Assembly: GCA_963748095.1 (NCBI GenBank) | Contig: CAVVIO010000102.1 | Location: forward strand, 1-64,000 | Direction: 5' to 3' | From: CAVVIO01 sp963748095 | Lineage (GTDB): Bacteria > Bacteroidota > Bacteroidia > Bacteroidales > UBA10428 | Length of the DNA stretch: 64,000 nt | In this document: positions 36,877 through 47,339 of the stretch, in pieces | Layout of the letters: each line of letters begins with the position of its first letter | Numbering within the stretch: position 1 is the first letter of the stretch | Position numbers and translations under genes: made by a program | The notes under the pieces: generated by a model | Seen by the model: only the letters and a program-made list of their open reading frames with translations | Database searches by the model: none | Told to the model about the DNA's origin: nothing

Positions 36877-39672
36877 ATGAAAAAAATTCTACCTTTTTTT
36901 GCATTTCTCTTTTATATTAGTTCAAACCTGTTTGCGCAGGGGAAACTGATTATTTCCGAAGTAGCCGATCCGGCGGATGATTATAACGGACGGTTTGTCG
37001 AATTGTACAATACAGGTGATGCTACAATCGATTTCGGAACAGATGTTTATTATTTATCCAAACAAACAAATGGAGGAACTACCTGGTCGGATATTGCACT
37101 TACAGGGAGTATTGCTCCTGGGACTGCCTATGTGATTGCGAACCAGCAAGCCGCGTTTGAAACTGATTATGGAAAATCAGCTGATCTTTACAGTGGTGAT
37201 ATTACCGGGAATGGTGACGATGGGTATTTCCTTTACAAAGGAGGTGATCATACAACCGGTACGTTATCAGATGCTTATGGTGTCATTGATGAGGATGGCA
37301 CTGGAAAACCATGGGAATATCTCGACAGCCGGGCGGTAAGGGTCCCGGGGACACTCGATCCAAATTCAACATGGACTGCTTCTGAGTGGACTATTTCATC
37401 AGCAAATGTTGCCGATTTTAATCCTGGTGTATATTCAGTCACACCTGTTGTGGATACTAATCCCCCGGTTTGGTCAACAGACTATCCAAAAATTCGGAAT
37501 ATTGATGATACATCATTTACTATTGCTGCGAAACTCGATGAAACGTCAATGATTTATTATGTTGTACTGGATTCCAGTGATACGGCTCCTACAGTTGCTG
37601 AGGTTCTGGCAGGCACAGGTTCTTCAGGTGCTGCGGCAATCGTTGCCGGCTCATTTGCAGGTAGCACGGCCGAATCGGTTGATACAGTAAAAGGATTGAC
37701 TCTGGGTGTTACTTACGACATATACCTGGTAGCCGAAGATGATGAATCTACACCGAATGTACAGGCAGATACTACCGTATTGGAAGTAACAACAGCAACA
37801 CCACCGACAGTTATTGTGAATGCAGGATTCGATTCCGATCTCTCTCCGTTTACTGCTGTAAGTGTTGTTGGTGATCAGGTATGGGGACAGGCTTCGTTCA
37901 GTGGAAACGGTTATGCTATCATGAATGGTTATTCCGGTGGTGCTCAGGAAAACGAAGACTGGTTAATATCTCCAGCCATCAACCTGGATGCTTCAACCGA
38001 TAATGTTTTTTCATTTTCGTCCTCGGCTAACTACAGCGGTCCCGATCTTGTCGTTTTGATCTCTACTGATTTTTCGGGTACTTATGATTCCAGTAGTGTT
38101 GTAAATGCAAACTGGACTGATATTACCAATCTGGTAGCATTATCTTCCGGAAGCTGGACATGGACTCCATCGGGCGATGTTGATCTGTCTGCCTATTCAG
38201 GAACGGCTTATGTAGCATTCAAATATCTTTCAAATCCAACAGATGGAGCAAAAACATACGAGATTGATGATGTTCAGCTCAAAGGATATTTAATTCCCGG
38301 TTCTGATGCTTCATTATCCGATTTGACTGTAGACGGTACCACAGTTACCGGCTTCGATCCTGCAACAACAACTTATACCATTGAGCTTCCGATGGGAACT
38401 ACTACCGTACCCACAGTGGCTTATACCATCAACGATGAAAATGCTACAGCAATGCTGACCGATGCTACCGATCTGGCAGGTGACAATGCTGCCCGTACAA
38501 CATCAGTGGTGGTTACTGCCCAGGATGGTACCACAACACAAACTTATACCCTGTTATTCAATCCGGTTATAGAAGCCACCTCGCTTTCTGTTGTCCGTAA
38601 TGGTGATCCTTCACGCACCTACATGGTAACCGGGAAAGTTCTTCTTACTTATCAGAATTCTTCCAGAAATCAGAAATACATACAGGATGCAACAGGAGGG
38701 GTGATGATAGATGATCCTTCAGGTATTATTACAACTACTTACGGGATAGGTGATTCAATCACAGGTCTGAAAGGTAAGAAAACCATTTATGGCGGACTGG
38801 TTGAATTTATTCCTGTTCAGGATCCGGGTGCCCCCGTGTCAAGCGGTAATGCTGTTGAACCTGAATTGATTACTATAGACCAGTTTAATAACGGACTGGA
38901 TACGCTTGAGAGCACCCTTGTGAAAATTCTTGGGGTAACTTTTGAAGATGCGGGTACTACTTTTGCTTCCAAACAGAATTATAATTTTACAGTAAACACT
39001 GAACAGGGAGTGTTAAGAACAAATTATGCCGATTTGGATTATGTTACGGATGCAACAGCTATACCGGAAATAGCCGATGTTACAGGTATTGTAATTCAGT
39101 ATAACGGAACCGCACAGATTTTTCCACGCGCAAAAACCGATTTCCATGTTGCAAGTTCGAACGCCAATCTGGCTTCACTTAGCGTTAATAGTACAGACAT
39201 TGCAGATTTTAACGCAGCTGTTCTGACTTATAATGTTGCACTACCGGCAGGGACAACCAATGACCAAATGCCGCAAATTACCTATACTACAGCAAATGCA
39301 AATGCTACAGCAGAGGTAACAGGTCCGACCGATCTTTTCGGTGATGAAGCAGCAAGAACAGCAACTATTGTTGTTACCGCAGAGAGTGGAAACACCCTGA
39401 CTTATAACATAGTATTTACAGTTACAAGTACCGGCATTTCAAACAACCATATTATGTCGGGTCTGTCCCTTTATCCTGTACCTGCCACAGATCGGCTTAC
39501 AATCAGCGGTCTTGAGGGAATGAAGGAATTCAATATTGTGAATATAACTGGTAAGGTAGCGCGTAAAGTACTGGTTACCGGGGATGTGATGGTGCTGAAT
39601 ATAAGCGACCTAGATAAGGGTATATACTTTGTTCACGCCGAGTCTTCTACATTGAAATTCATTAAGGAATAA
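36877..39672 (+). CDS. Large T9SS surface protein: lamin-tail, anchor-J-like, OB-fold (DUF5689-like) and beta-sandwich domains
   Basis: A 931-residue protein with signal peptide (ending NLFAQG, about 21). Order of domains: lamin-tail domain (about 22-190, LIISEVADPADDYNGRFVEL), an Fn3-like stretch, a jelly-roll of the choice-of-anchor type (about 310-470, GGAQENEDWLISPAINLD), a cadherin-like sandwich (ASLSDLTVDGTTVTGFDPAT), an OB-fold DUF5689-like domain (about 565-760, YIQDATGGVMIDDPSG), a second copy of the sandwich (ANLASLSVNSTDIADFNAAV) and a T9SS domain (LSLYPVPATDRLTISG). OB-folds of this type occur in extracellular nucleases. No catalytic site seen, so binding or scaffolding is more likely. 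Confidence 0.85.
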   Translation: MKKILPFFAFLFYISSNLFAQGKLIISEVADPADDYNGRFVELYNTGDATIDFGTDVYYLSKQTNGGTTWSDIALTGSIAPGTAYVIANQQAAFETDYGKSADLYSGDITGNGDDGYFLYKGGDHTTGTLSDAYGVIDEDGTGKPWEYLDSRAVRVPGTLDPNSTWTASEWTISSANVADFNPGVYSVTPVVDTNPPVWSTDYPKIRNIDDTSFTIAAKLDETSMIYYVVLDSSDTAPTVAEVLAGTGSSGAAAIVAGSFAGSTAESVDTVKGLTLGVTYDIYLVAEDDESTPNVQADTTVLEVTTATPPTVIVNAGFDSDLSPFTAVSVVGDQVWGQASFSGNGYAIMNGYSGGAQENEDWLISPAINLDASTDNVFSFSSSANYSGPDLVVLISTDFSGTYDSSSVVNANWTDITNLVALSSGSWTWTPSGDVDLSAYSGTAYVAFKYLSNPTDGAKTYEIDDVQLKGYLIPGSDASLSDLTVDGTTVTGFDPATTTYTIELPMGTTTVPTVAYTINDENATAMLTDATDLAGDNAARTTSVVVTAQDGTTTQTYTLLFNPVIEATSLSVVRNGDPSRTYMVTGKVLLTYQNSSRNQKYIQDATGGVMIDDPSGIITTTYGIGDSITGLKGKKTIYGGLVEFIPVQDPGAPVSSGNAVEPELITIDQFNNGLDTLESTLVKILGVTFEDAGTTFASKQNYNFTVNTEQGVLRTNYADLDYVTDATAIPEIADVTGIVIQYNGTAQIFPRAKTDFHVASSNANLASLSVNSTDIADFNAAVLTYNVALPAGTTNDQMPQITYTTANANATAEVTGPTDLFGDEAARTATIVVTAESGNTLTYNIVFTVTSTGISNNHIMSGLSLYPVPATDRLTISGLEGMKEFNIVNITGKVARKVLVTGDVMVLNISDLDKGIYFVHAESSTLKFIKE

Positions 39673-39713
39673 AGCGGCAGGGAAAAAGATTCGCTACTGA
39701 AATTTATTTCAAA

Positions 39714-39750
39714 GTGCCTTTTTGTATCATTTAATGATACAAAAAGGCAC
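39714..39750 (+). terminator. Perfect 37-nt palindromic hairpin
   Basis: GTGCCTTTTTGTATCATT is followed after one T by its exact reverse complement. Placed 40 bases after the stop of the large surface protein, it is most simply a terminator, although the stem is unusually long, the loop is minimal and no T run follows. Confidence 0.6.
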
Positions 39751-39980
39751 ATAGATTTCTGTAAAGTATGATTTGGGATAAAAATCAAATCTGAAAGAAT
39801 CAGATCTTTTACGCCTCTAAAATGAGGCTCAGACAAGTGAATATTACGGAAAGAAATAAAAATAATCAATACGAATCCGAGAATGAAAGGAAGGTTAGCT
39901 ATATGAGGATGTCGGAGTTTATTGACATGATGGAATCTTCTTTCCCTGTTAACATATTATAAATTTTAAATTTTACGACT

Positions 39981-41021
39981 ATGAAAAAGTTTTATTTTAT
40001 ATTGTTTGCAATTTTATCCGGCACCGGGATCCTCAGTGCACAGGATTGTTCCGATCTGTTTTTTTCCGAGTATGTTGAAGGTACCGATAACAGTAAAGCA
40101 CTTGAAGTTTATAATCCTACAGATGGTATCATCGACCTGAGTAATTATTATATTGCCAGATATTCTAACGGAGCCCTGTCATACGATGCCGGAGGCATAA
40201 CACAGTTACAGGGATTTCTTCAGGCCAAGGATGTGTTTATCCTGGTAAATGGCCAGACCGAGGATCTTGCAAGTTCAACAAAATGTGATCCGGCCCTGCA
40301 GGCAAAAGCGGATCAACTTGACCATGCGTATCCATCGCCAACATATATGAACGGAAATGATGCCATCGCTCTTTTAAAAGATCCGGTCGGCGATGGGAAT
40401 GAAGCTGATTTTGTCCCCGTTGATTTATTTGGTACGATTGGCGGTGGGATGACAGCAGATGATGAAGGCTGGACAAACTTTACCGATGCATATGCCTATA
40501 AAAATATTTATGATTTGAATGATGAGATCGTAGGGAAAGATAGTGTGATGATTCATAATTATATAGTTCCCTCCGATTATTACTGGCTTGCATGGACGGC
40601 TAATCACACCCTTATACGCAAACCGGAAGTAAAGAAAGGGATAACTGTTAATCCTGAAGCTTTTAATGTCACTATAGAGTGGGATACACTTTCCAGTCAG
40701 GTAAACGACTGGTCGAACCTGGGGGTACATGACTGTCAATGCGCGGAAAATACTACCTCTGTATCACAGTTGGTAAAAAAGCCTGAAGTACAACTCTTTC
40801 CAAATCCTGTCACAAATGGCTTTTTTGTACTCAGTGCCAATAAACCGGTTCTGGGTTATACAATAACAAATTCTGCCGGGCAAATCATCAGGAATCATTC
40901 TGCCAGGCTGAATCAATTGAGCACAAAAATATACATTAATGATGATACAACTGGAATGTTGTTAATCAGGATTAAATTCAGTGATACCGAATACAAAACA
41001 GAAAAAGTGTTTGTGCGGTAA
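39981..41021 (+). CDS. T9SS-exported lamin-tail domain protein
   Basis: A 346-residue protein with signal peptide (ending ILSAQD, about 21), one lamin-tail domain (DLFFSEYVEGTDNSKALEVY; DIFILVNGQ-like DVFILVNGQTE) through about residue 255, and a T9SS sorting domain (VQLFPNPVTNGFFVLSANKP). Lamin-tail domains are beta-sandwiches often attached to secreted nucleases or phosphatases. Only a binding role can be proposed. It precedes a TonB receptor by about 90 bases. Confidence 0.83.
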   Translation: MKKFYFILFAILSGTGILSAQDCSDLFFSEYVEGTDNSKALEVYNPTDGIIDLSNYYIARYSNGALSYDAGGITQLQGFLQAKDVFILVNGQTEDLASSTKCDPALQAKADQLDHAYPSPTYMNGNDAIALLKDPVGDGNEADFVPVDLFGTIGGGMTADDEGWTNFTDAYAYKNIYDLNDEIVGKDSVMIHNYIVPSDYYWLAWTANHTLIRKPEVKKGITVNPEAFNVTIEWDTLSSQVNDWSNLGVHDCQCAENTTSVSQLVKKPEVQLFPNPVTNGFFVLSANKPVLGYTITNSAGQIIRNHSARLNQLSTKIYINDDTTGMLLIRIKFSDTEYKTEKVFVR

Positions 41022-41113
41022 CTTACTTAAATAAGGAGCGGAAGTGATTATCGAGCATTTCCGCCCCGTTGTTTTATCGAATTGTTTTCAGGTTTAATTT
41101 ATTTCTAATTTTC

Positions 41114-43892
41114 ATGATGTATAGGAACTACCTGTTTTTAATATTTTTTATTCTTCTGCCAATGAATGTTTTTTGTCAGACTAAGGTGGAAGGTATTGTA
41201 AAGGATGGACAGACCGGAGAGCCGCTTATCGGGGCAACGGTCAGTTATGCACCTGCAAAGGGTGTGGTTACCGATGTGGACGGTAAGTTCAGCATGACGC
41301 TTCAACCCGGCACCTATAAACTGACAGTATCGTATGTAGGTTATGAATCACAGACAAAGGAGATAACAGTAGGGAAAAAAAACAGTCTTATAGAATTTAA
41401 TATGTCTACTTTATCTATTGATGAAGTTACCGTTGTGGCAGATGTGGCACGATCGAGGGAAACCCCGGTAGCTTTTTCGAACATATCACCCGCGCAGTTC
41501 CAGGAAGAACTGGCAGGAAGGGACATCCCCATGCTTTTAAACTCAACTCCGGGGGTATACGCTACCCAACAGGGAGGTGGTGACGGTGATGCCAGGATCA
41601 CTATCCGGGGATTTGACCAGAGTAACCTGGCTGTTATGATTGACGGTATCCCTGTGAATGATATGGAAAACGGATGGGTATACTGGTCCAATTGGTTTGG
41701 ACTCGATGAAGTAACGCGTTCTACCCAGGTTCAGAGAGGGCTGGGGGCCTCTAAACTGGCGTTGCCTTCCGTGGGGGGCACCATTAATATTCTGACCAAA
41801 GGGATGGAAAAATCAAAGTTTTTTTCCATTAAAAATGAGATTGACGGTCAGGGGAGGTTCAGAACGTCCCTGGCATATTCCAGCGGGAAATTGCCTGGAA
41901 ACTGGTCGGTGAGCCTCGCGGGATCCTACAAAAGGGGAAATGGTTGGGTAGACAATACTTTTTCCGAAGGATGGTTTTATTATGCAAGAATTGACAAAAG
42001 GATAAAAAATCACCTTTTGACGAGTGTCGGCAATGGGTGCTCCACAGCATCACGAACAACGTTCAGTATAAAAGAGGAATAACCTCTTATGATCTTGCGA
42101 TTATGCAAGAAAACTCGGTATTGATGTGGATGCCAAAGATTCAGCTGGAGATTATATCTACCGCCCGGACATTAATAATATGGGAGTCGGTTATAACCAG
42201 CACTGGGGATATATCAAACGTGACCGCTATAACCCGGATGCTAAGGAAGAAGTGCTTTCCGAAAGAGTCAACATATACCATAAACCACAGTTCAGCCTGC
42301 ACGATTTCTGGACGGTAAATGACAGGTTAACCATCTCCAATATAGCATACTTATCGTTGGGTTTCGGAGGCGGTGATCAGCCAAGGTCAAGTATTAATGA
42401 CGGAGGACTTATATCCGATCCGGAAGATCCTGCCTACGGGCAAATTGACTGGCAGGCAATTTATGATGAAAATGCCAAGGGGAAGATTGTTTTTGGTAGT
42501 CATCAATACCATATTAATACCCTTTACAGTCCTGATATGTACTATTCTAATAATTATATGACCCGTTTACATAACAAACATATCTGGTACGGACTGCTTT
42601 CGACTTTTAATTACCTTGCATCGCCAAAGATTACCTTTTCAGGCGGGATTGACCTCAGATCATATGAAGGAATTCACTACCAAACCATTACCGATTTACT
42701 GGGGGGGGATTATGCAATCGATAAATCGGATTTACGGGTAAACTACAATTTGGACCCGTTGAAAGCTATGAAGTTTGTTGGTGATACTGTAAATTATTAT
42801 GACAAAGGACTTGTTCGGTGGGGGGGTATTTTCACACAGGCTGAATATAAAACAGAAAGGTTCTCGGGATTTTTAAATTTGACCACGGCTTACAGTGGAT
42901 ATAAAAAGGTGGATTATTATGGTAATTCTCAATCAGAATGGGTATATGCGCCCGGATTTACGATAAAAACAGGAGGTAATTATAACCTTGACGGTCATTC
43001 GAATTTTTATTTGAATCTGGGATTCTTATCTCGTGTTAGAGCGTTTAAGTATTATTTTCAGGGTTATACAACCAATCTTGCAGAAAACGGGAAAAATGAA
43101 CGTGTAAAAGCACTTGAACTCGGATATCATTACCGCAGTCCCCGGTTCTCCGTGAAATTGAATGCATATCTGACCCGATGGGAAAATAAGCCTGCAGGAA
43201 GTGTTTATTCGACTTACATGCTTCAGGATGGAGATCTTGGTTATGTTCCCGGAGACCCGGATAAGAATAATGTTCGTGTATATGCCAATATTGCAGGAAT
43301 GAATGCATTTCACAAAGGTATAGAGTTTGATTTTATATACAAAATAACTTCAAAACTTGAACTTCAGGGTCTGACTTCTATAGGGGACTGGAGATGGGAC
43401 AGTAAAATTGATAATTTGCAATTTTATAACTCCAATACAAATGACCCTGTTAATAAAGTTGTAAGTTTCGACGCAAGGGGGATACATGTGGGAAATGCCG
43501 CGCAGACCCAGTTTGGAGCCGGCCTCCGGTATCAACCGGTTAAAGGATTTTATTTAAGTGGAAGATATACCTATTTTGGAAGACAATTTGCTGATTTTAC
43601 CCCTGAAGCAACTACAGATGAAAATGGAAATGTCAGAGACTCCTGGAGGGTGCCGGATTATGGCCTTACAAATTTTAATACGGGATACAAATTCAGTCTG
43701 AAATATTTCCACAATGTACGGTTCGAAAGTAATTTTAGTATCCTTAATGCATTCAATGTGGAATACATAACAGATGCTACCAACAATGACACATACAATG
43801 CTATTGCCTTTGGTGATTTCGATGCGAAATCGGCAACCGTATTTTTTGGAATGGGCAGGAGGTATATCGTATCACTGCGTTTGATTTTTTAA
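41114..43892 (+). pseudogene. TonB-dependent outer-membrane receptor with carboxypeptidase-like N-terminal domain, frameshifted
   Basis: Start taken at ATG 41114, giving a clean signal peptide (MMYRNYLFLIFFILLPMNVF). The N-terminal beta-sandwich (VEGIVKDGQTGEPLIGATVS), plug (RITIRGFDQSNLAVMIDGIP) and barrel (to VSLRLIF) make about 925 residues in all. Between about 42020 and 42115 the reading frame changes three times. The pieces SAMGAPQHHEQR, YKRGITSYDLA and DYARKLGIDVDAKDSAG continue the same protein in three frames. Three indels in 100 bases suggest either genuine decay or a badly resolved spot. A receptor here would import material bound or cut by the neighbouring surface proteins. Confidence 0.85.
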
Positions 43893-43908
43893 TTTAATTT
43901 TTATTTGG

Positions 43909-46398
43909 ATGAAAAGAATTAGTTTGATTTTTATAACACTGGTAACTTATGTGGGATCTTCTTTTAGCCAGGTAGTTTCTATCAGTGATGCAAAGGCCGA
44001 AGGCGCAAATAGTACTGTCAGTGTTTCAGGTACGGTTTTAAACGGATCGGAGCTCGATCCTGTGATCAGGTATATTCAGGATGAAACAGGTGGACTGGCT
44101 GTTTATAGTTCAACCTATGCATCGCAGATGTCCAGGGGGGACAAGGTGGAAATAACCGGTCAGCTTACTGATTATTACAACCTGCTTGAATTAAATCCTG
44201 TTTCCGATTTTACAAAAATATCTTCGGGAAACGCGCTGCCCGAACCTGCCGTACTCAGTCCGGATCAGTGGGACGAAGATCATGAAGGGATGCTTGTCAA
44301 GGTGGAAAAAGTAGTATTTGCGGCCGGAGGGACTACATTTGCAGGTAAGACAAATTATACGATTACCGCGGAAGGGCAGTCAGGAGAGGTTAGAATCAAC
44401 AGTACTTCGTCCCCGTTGGTTGGGCAGGTCATTCCTGTTGATACCGTTACACTTATAGGGATACTTTCTCAGTACTCAACATACTATCAGCTTCTACTGC
44501 GCGATGCAGATGATATCATAAGTTCTAAGGCAATAAGCCTTCGTTCTACAGTCACAACAAGCAATATTTCAACTTCGGGATTTGACCTCAGCTGGGTAAC
44601 AGATGTAGTGGGATCAACGGAGGCACAATACGGGAAAACTCCTGATCTTGAATTGGGAACCATTCCCGATCAGGGAGAGTCAAAAGACCATACACTCTCG
44701 ATTTCTGGAGCACAACCCGCTGAAGTTTATTATGTACGACCTTTTTCTGTGCTGGGAGAAGATACTGTCAAGGCTCCGGTAGGTGTCTATATTACTGCCT
44801 CCGGGTCATCAGGAAATATGAAAGTTTATTTTAACAGAACTGTTGACAATTCAGTCGCAATAGCCACAAATGCCATCCAGCTGGACCATGCGATCGACGA
44901 TACCCTGATAGATTACATCAATCGTGCGCAGGAATCGATCGATATCGCTATTTATAATTTTAATAATTCGGGAATATCCAACATTTCCAATGCACTCAAT
45001 GCAGCTTATGACAGGGGAATTAAGATAAGGGTGGTTTATGATGGGAATACAGACAATGCAGGTATAAACGGACTTGATCCGGGCATCGGAAAAATTGCAA
45101 GTCCTGAGAGTGTTTATCCCATCTATGGAATCATGCACAATAAATTTGTGATATTCGATGCAGATGCAACCGATCCAAATGTACCTGTTTTATGGACAGG
45201 CTCAACAAATTTTACCGACGGACAGATCAATACGGATCCGAATAATGTGATCATCATACAGGATCAGAGCCTGGCCAAAGCCTATACACTGGAATTCAAT
45301 GAGATGTTTGGCAGTGAAGGATTACAGCCGGATGCCAGTAAATCAAGGTTTGGTCCGGACAAGACGGATAATACACCACACGATTTTGTAATAGGCGGAA
45401 CAAAAGTGGAATGTTATTTCAGCCCTTCGGATGGTACAAACGCAAGGATTCTTGAAAATATAAGTTCGGCAGATTACCAATTATATGTTGCTACTATGCT
45501 GATCACCAGGACGGACATTGGTTATGCAATACGGGATCAAAAAAATGCAGGTGCTGATGTTAAGGTACTGTTAAATGATATTGATGAAAGCACTGCATCT
45601 GCTGTTACGGTTTCCACTACCCTTCAGGGGAGCATTGGTGGAAATTTTCGCACTACCGGAGAAACCGGAATCATGCATGACAAGTATCTTGTTGCCGATC
45701 CGTCCCATTCCGATAGCGACCCACTGGTTCTGACCGGAAGCCATAACTGGAGTTCTTCGGCGGAACAAAGAAACGATGAAAATACCCTGGTGATTCATTC
45801 TCAGGAAATTGCCGATCAGTATTACCAGGATTTTACAGCCCGTTTTCAGAACGGGGTAACAGTTGCTGATGCTCCTGCTTGTGTTAACGATTATTATACA
45901 CTTTCATCAGGAAACAGTATTAATTATAATGTGACAAATAATGATAATATCCCGTCAGAGGCGACCCTGTCTATCATAAAACAACCTTCGCATGGTACTG
46001 CTTCTGTAAATGCGAACACAAGCATTCTTTACACTCCTGATAATGATTTCACTTACGGGCTCGACACCATTAGTTATGAAGTTTGTCTTGTTTCGGACAA
46101 CTCTCTTTGCAATGATGCCAATTTCGTTGTTTATGTTAACAGGCCGAGTTCAGTCGGAGCAAATATTTCGGATAGATTATTACTTTATCCTAATCCAGTT
46201 AAAGATGTTCTATTCATTAACTCTTCAAAATCAGTTACAAGACTTGTGGTGATGGACGCAAATGGAAGGAAGTTGTTTGCGATTGAACCGGGGAAAAGTA
46301 AGTTCAGCCTCAGTCTTCCCGAAGCAAAAGGCATTTATTTTATACGCCTGAATATGTCAGATGGAGAAAGCTTGTTGAAGAAAGTTGTAAAAAAGTGA
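43909..46398 (+). CDS. T9SS-exported phospholipase-D-like protein with OB-fold domain
   Basis: An 829-residue protein with signal peptide (about 1-20), a DUF5689-like OB-fold (about 22-205, YIQDETGGLAVYSS), an Fn3-like domain, and two PLD half-sites, HNKFVIFD (His410, Lys412, Asp417) with TGSTNFTD, and HDKYLVAD (His590, Lys592, Asp597) with TGSHNWSSSAEQRNDEN. A VCBS/Ig-like domain and a T9SS domain (LLLYPNPVKDVLFINS) end it. Paired HKD motifs make one phosphodiesterase active site; family members act on DNA or phospholipid. OB-folds and lamin-tail neighbours favour nucleic acid, but this is inference. It follows the receptor by 16 bases. Confidence 0.88.
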   Translation: MKRISLIFITLVTYVGSSFSQVVSISDAKAEGANSTVSVSGTVLNGSELDPVIRYIQDETGGLAVYSSTYASQMSRGDKVEITGQLTDYYNLLELNPVSDFTKISSGNALPEPAVLSPDQWDEDHEGMLVKVEKVVFAAGGTTFAGKTNYTITAEGQSGEVRINSTSSPLVGQVIPVDTVTLIGILSQYSTYYQLLLRDADDIISSKAISLRSTVTTSNISTSGFDLSWVTDVVGSTEAQYGKTPDLELGTIPDQGESKDHTLSISGAQPAEVYYVRPFSVLGEDTVKAPVGVYITASGSSGNMKVYFNRTVDNSVAIATNAIQLDHAIDDTLIDYINRAQESIDIAIYNFNNSGISNISNALNAAYDRGIKIRVVYDGNTDNAGINGLDPGIGKIASPESVYPIYGIMHNKFVIFDADATDPNVPVLWTGSTNFTDGQINTDPNNVIIIQDQSLAKAYTLEFNEMFGSEGLQPDASKSRFGPDKTDNTPHDFVIGGTKVECYFSPSDGTNARILENISSADYQLYVATMLITRTDIGYAIRDQKNAGADVKVLLNDIDESTASAVTVSTTLQGSIGGNFRTTGETGIMHDKYLVADPSHSDSDPLVLTGSHNWSSSAEQRNDENTLVIHSQEIADQYYQDFTARFQNGVTVADAPACVNDYYTLSSGNSINYNVTNNDNIPSEATLSIIKQPSHGTASVNANTSILYTPDNDFTYGLDTISYEVCLVSDNSLCNDANFVVYVNRPSSVGANISDRLLLYPNPVKDVLFINSSKSVTRLVVMDANGRKLFAIEPGKSKFSLSLPEAKGIYFIRLNMSDGESLLKKVVKK

Positions 46399-46442
46399 TC
46401 CAGGGGATATATTAAAACAGACATTAATCATTTTTGTAAGAC

Positions 46443-46480
46443 CCTACCTGCCTGTAAGAAATGGCGGGTAGGTTTCATTT
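46443..46480 (+). terminator. Rho-independent terminator after the PLD gene
   Basis: CCTACCTGCC and GGCGGGTAGG pair over 10 bp (one G-U) around a 10-base loop, followed by TTTCATTT. It lies 45 bases after the stop and closes the 36.9-46.4 kb surface locus. Confidence 0.75.
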
Positions 46481-46737
46481 ATGCGGGCTTAAGCTTTTAA
46501 TGCTTTCAGAGTACGACATGAAACCTCATGAGTTCTGATGATTCCTTTCTTGATAATTTGATTTTAAACGATTTAAAAAAGTTTATCCGGTAATTTTATA
46601 TCTTGATAAAGAATAACTATGTGTTTGTCAAATTAAAATAGGATTTAGTTCCTTTTCATCCTAACTTTCGCTCTCCTTTCATTTTTATTTCCATCTCATC
46701 ATCTCCCAAAAATTAAACCAATCAAACTTTACATCAA

Positions 46738-47133
46738 ATGAATTCTTCTATTATTACTACTAAAATAACCAAAGAGCAGGCAATTTCCGCCGGGATGGCA
46801 TTAATTCTGATATCATTAATATTGGGTTTTTTATTAAAAAATGATTTGTTTTTTAAATTGGCGATCCCAATAACTGTAATTACAATGACTGTCCCAATGT
46901 TATTTTATCCTTTTGCTGTTTTTTGGTTCAGTTTATCCAACTTGTTAGGTGCGATCACATCTAAGATTATATTATCACTTGTATTTTTTGTTGTTGTTTC
47001 ACCAATCAGCATTATTAGAATGCTATTTAGAAGGGATCCTCTTAAAATACGAAAATTTAAAAAGGATACCGGATCGGTACTGGTAATCCGGAATCATATT
47101 TATACAGATAAAGACATCGAAAAACCCTATTAA
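46738..47133 (+). CDS. SxtJ-like small membrane protein
   Basis: A 131-residue protein with about three membrane helices (AISAGMALILISLILGFLL; FKLAIPITVITMTVPMLF; IILSLVFFVVVSPISIIRML) and the conserved tail RRDPLKI. It matches the SxtJ group, small membrane proteins found beside carbamoyltransferases in Bacteroidota and cyanobacteria. Biochemical role unknown. First gene of a four-gene same-strand set. Confidence 0.75.
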   Translation: MNSSIITTKITKEQAISAGMALILISLILGFLLKNDLFFKLAIPITVITMTVPMLFYPFAVFWFSLSNLLGAITSKIILSLVFFVVVSPISIIRMLFRRDPLKIRKFKKDTGSVLVIRNHIYTDKDIEKPY

Positions 47134-47153
47134 TTGAACAAAACATTTGAAAT

Positions 47154-47303
47154 ATGGAATTTATTATTGATTTATGGAGTTTTCTGAAAGAACGTAAAAA
47201 ATTCTGGTTAATTCCCACGATTGTCATTTTACTTATATTAGGAGTTCTTATTATTTTAAGCAGTGGTTCTGCCATAGCTCCTTTTATTTATACACTTTTC
47301 TAA
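47154..47303 (+). CDS. DUF5989-like 49-residue membrane protein (SxtK type)
   Basis: ATG at 47154, stop TAA at 47301-47303. The 49 residues start MEFIIDLWSFLKERKKFWLI and continue with one membrane helix (PTIVILLILGVLIILSSGSA) and a hydrophobic end APFIYTLF. FLKERKKFWLIP with a single helix is the DUF5989 signature. It is easily missed because of its size but lies between SxtJ and the carbamoyltransferase, its usual position. Confidence 0.82.
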   Translation: MEFIIDLWSFLKERKKFWLIPTIVILLILGVLIILSSGSAIAPFIYTLF

Positions 47304-47339
47304 ATAATTCTCAAATCTTTTTATTTTAAAATTACGTTT

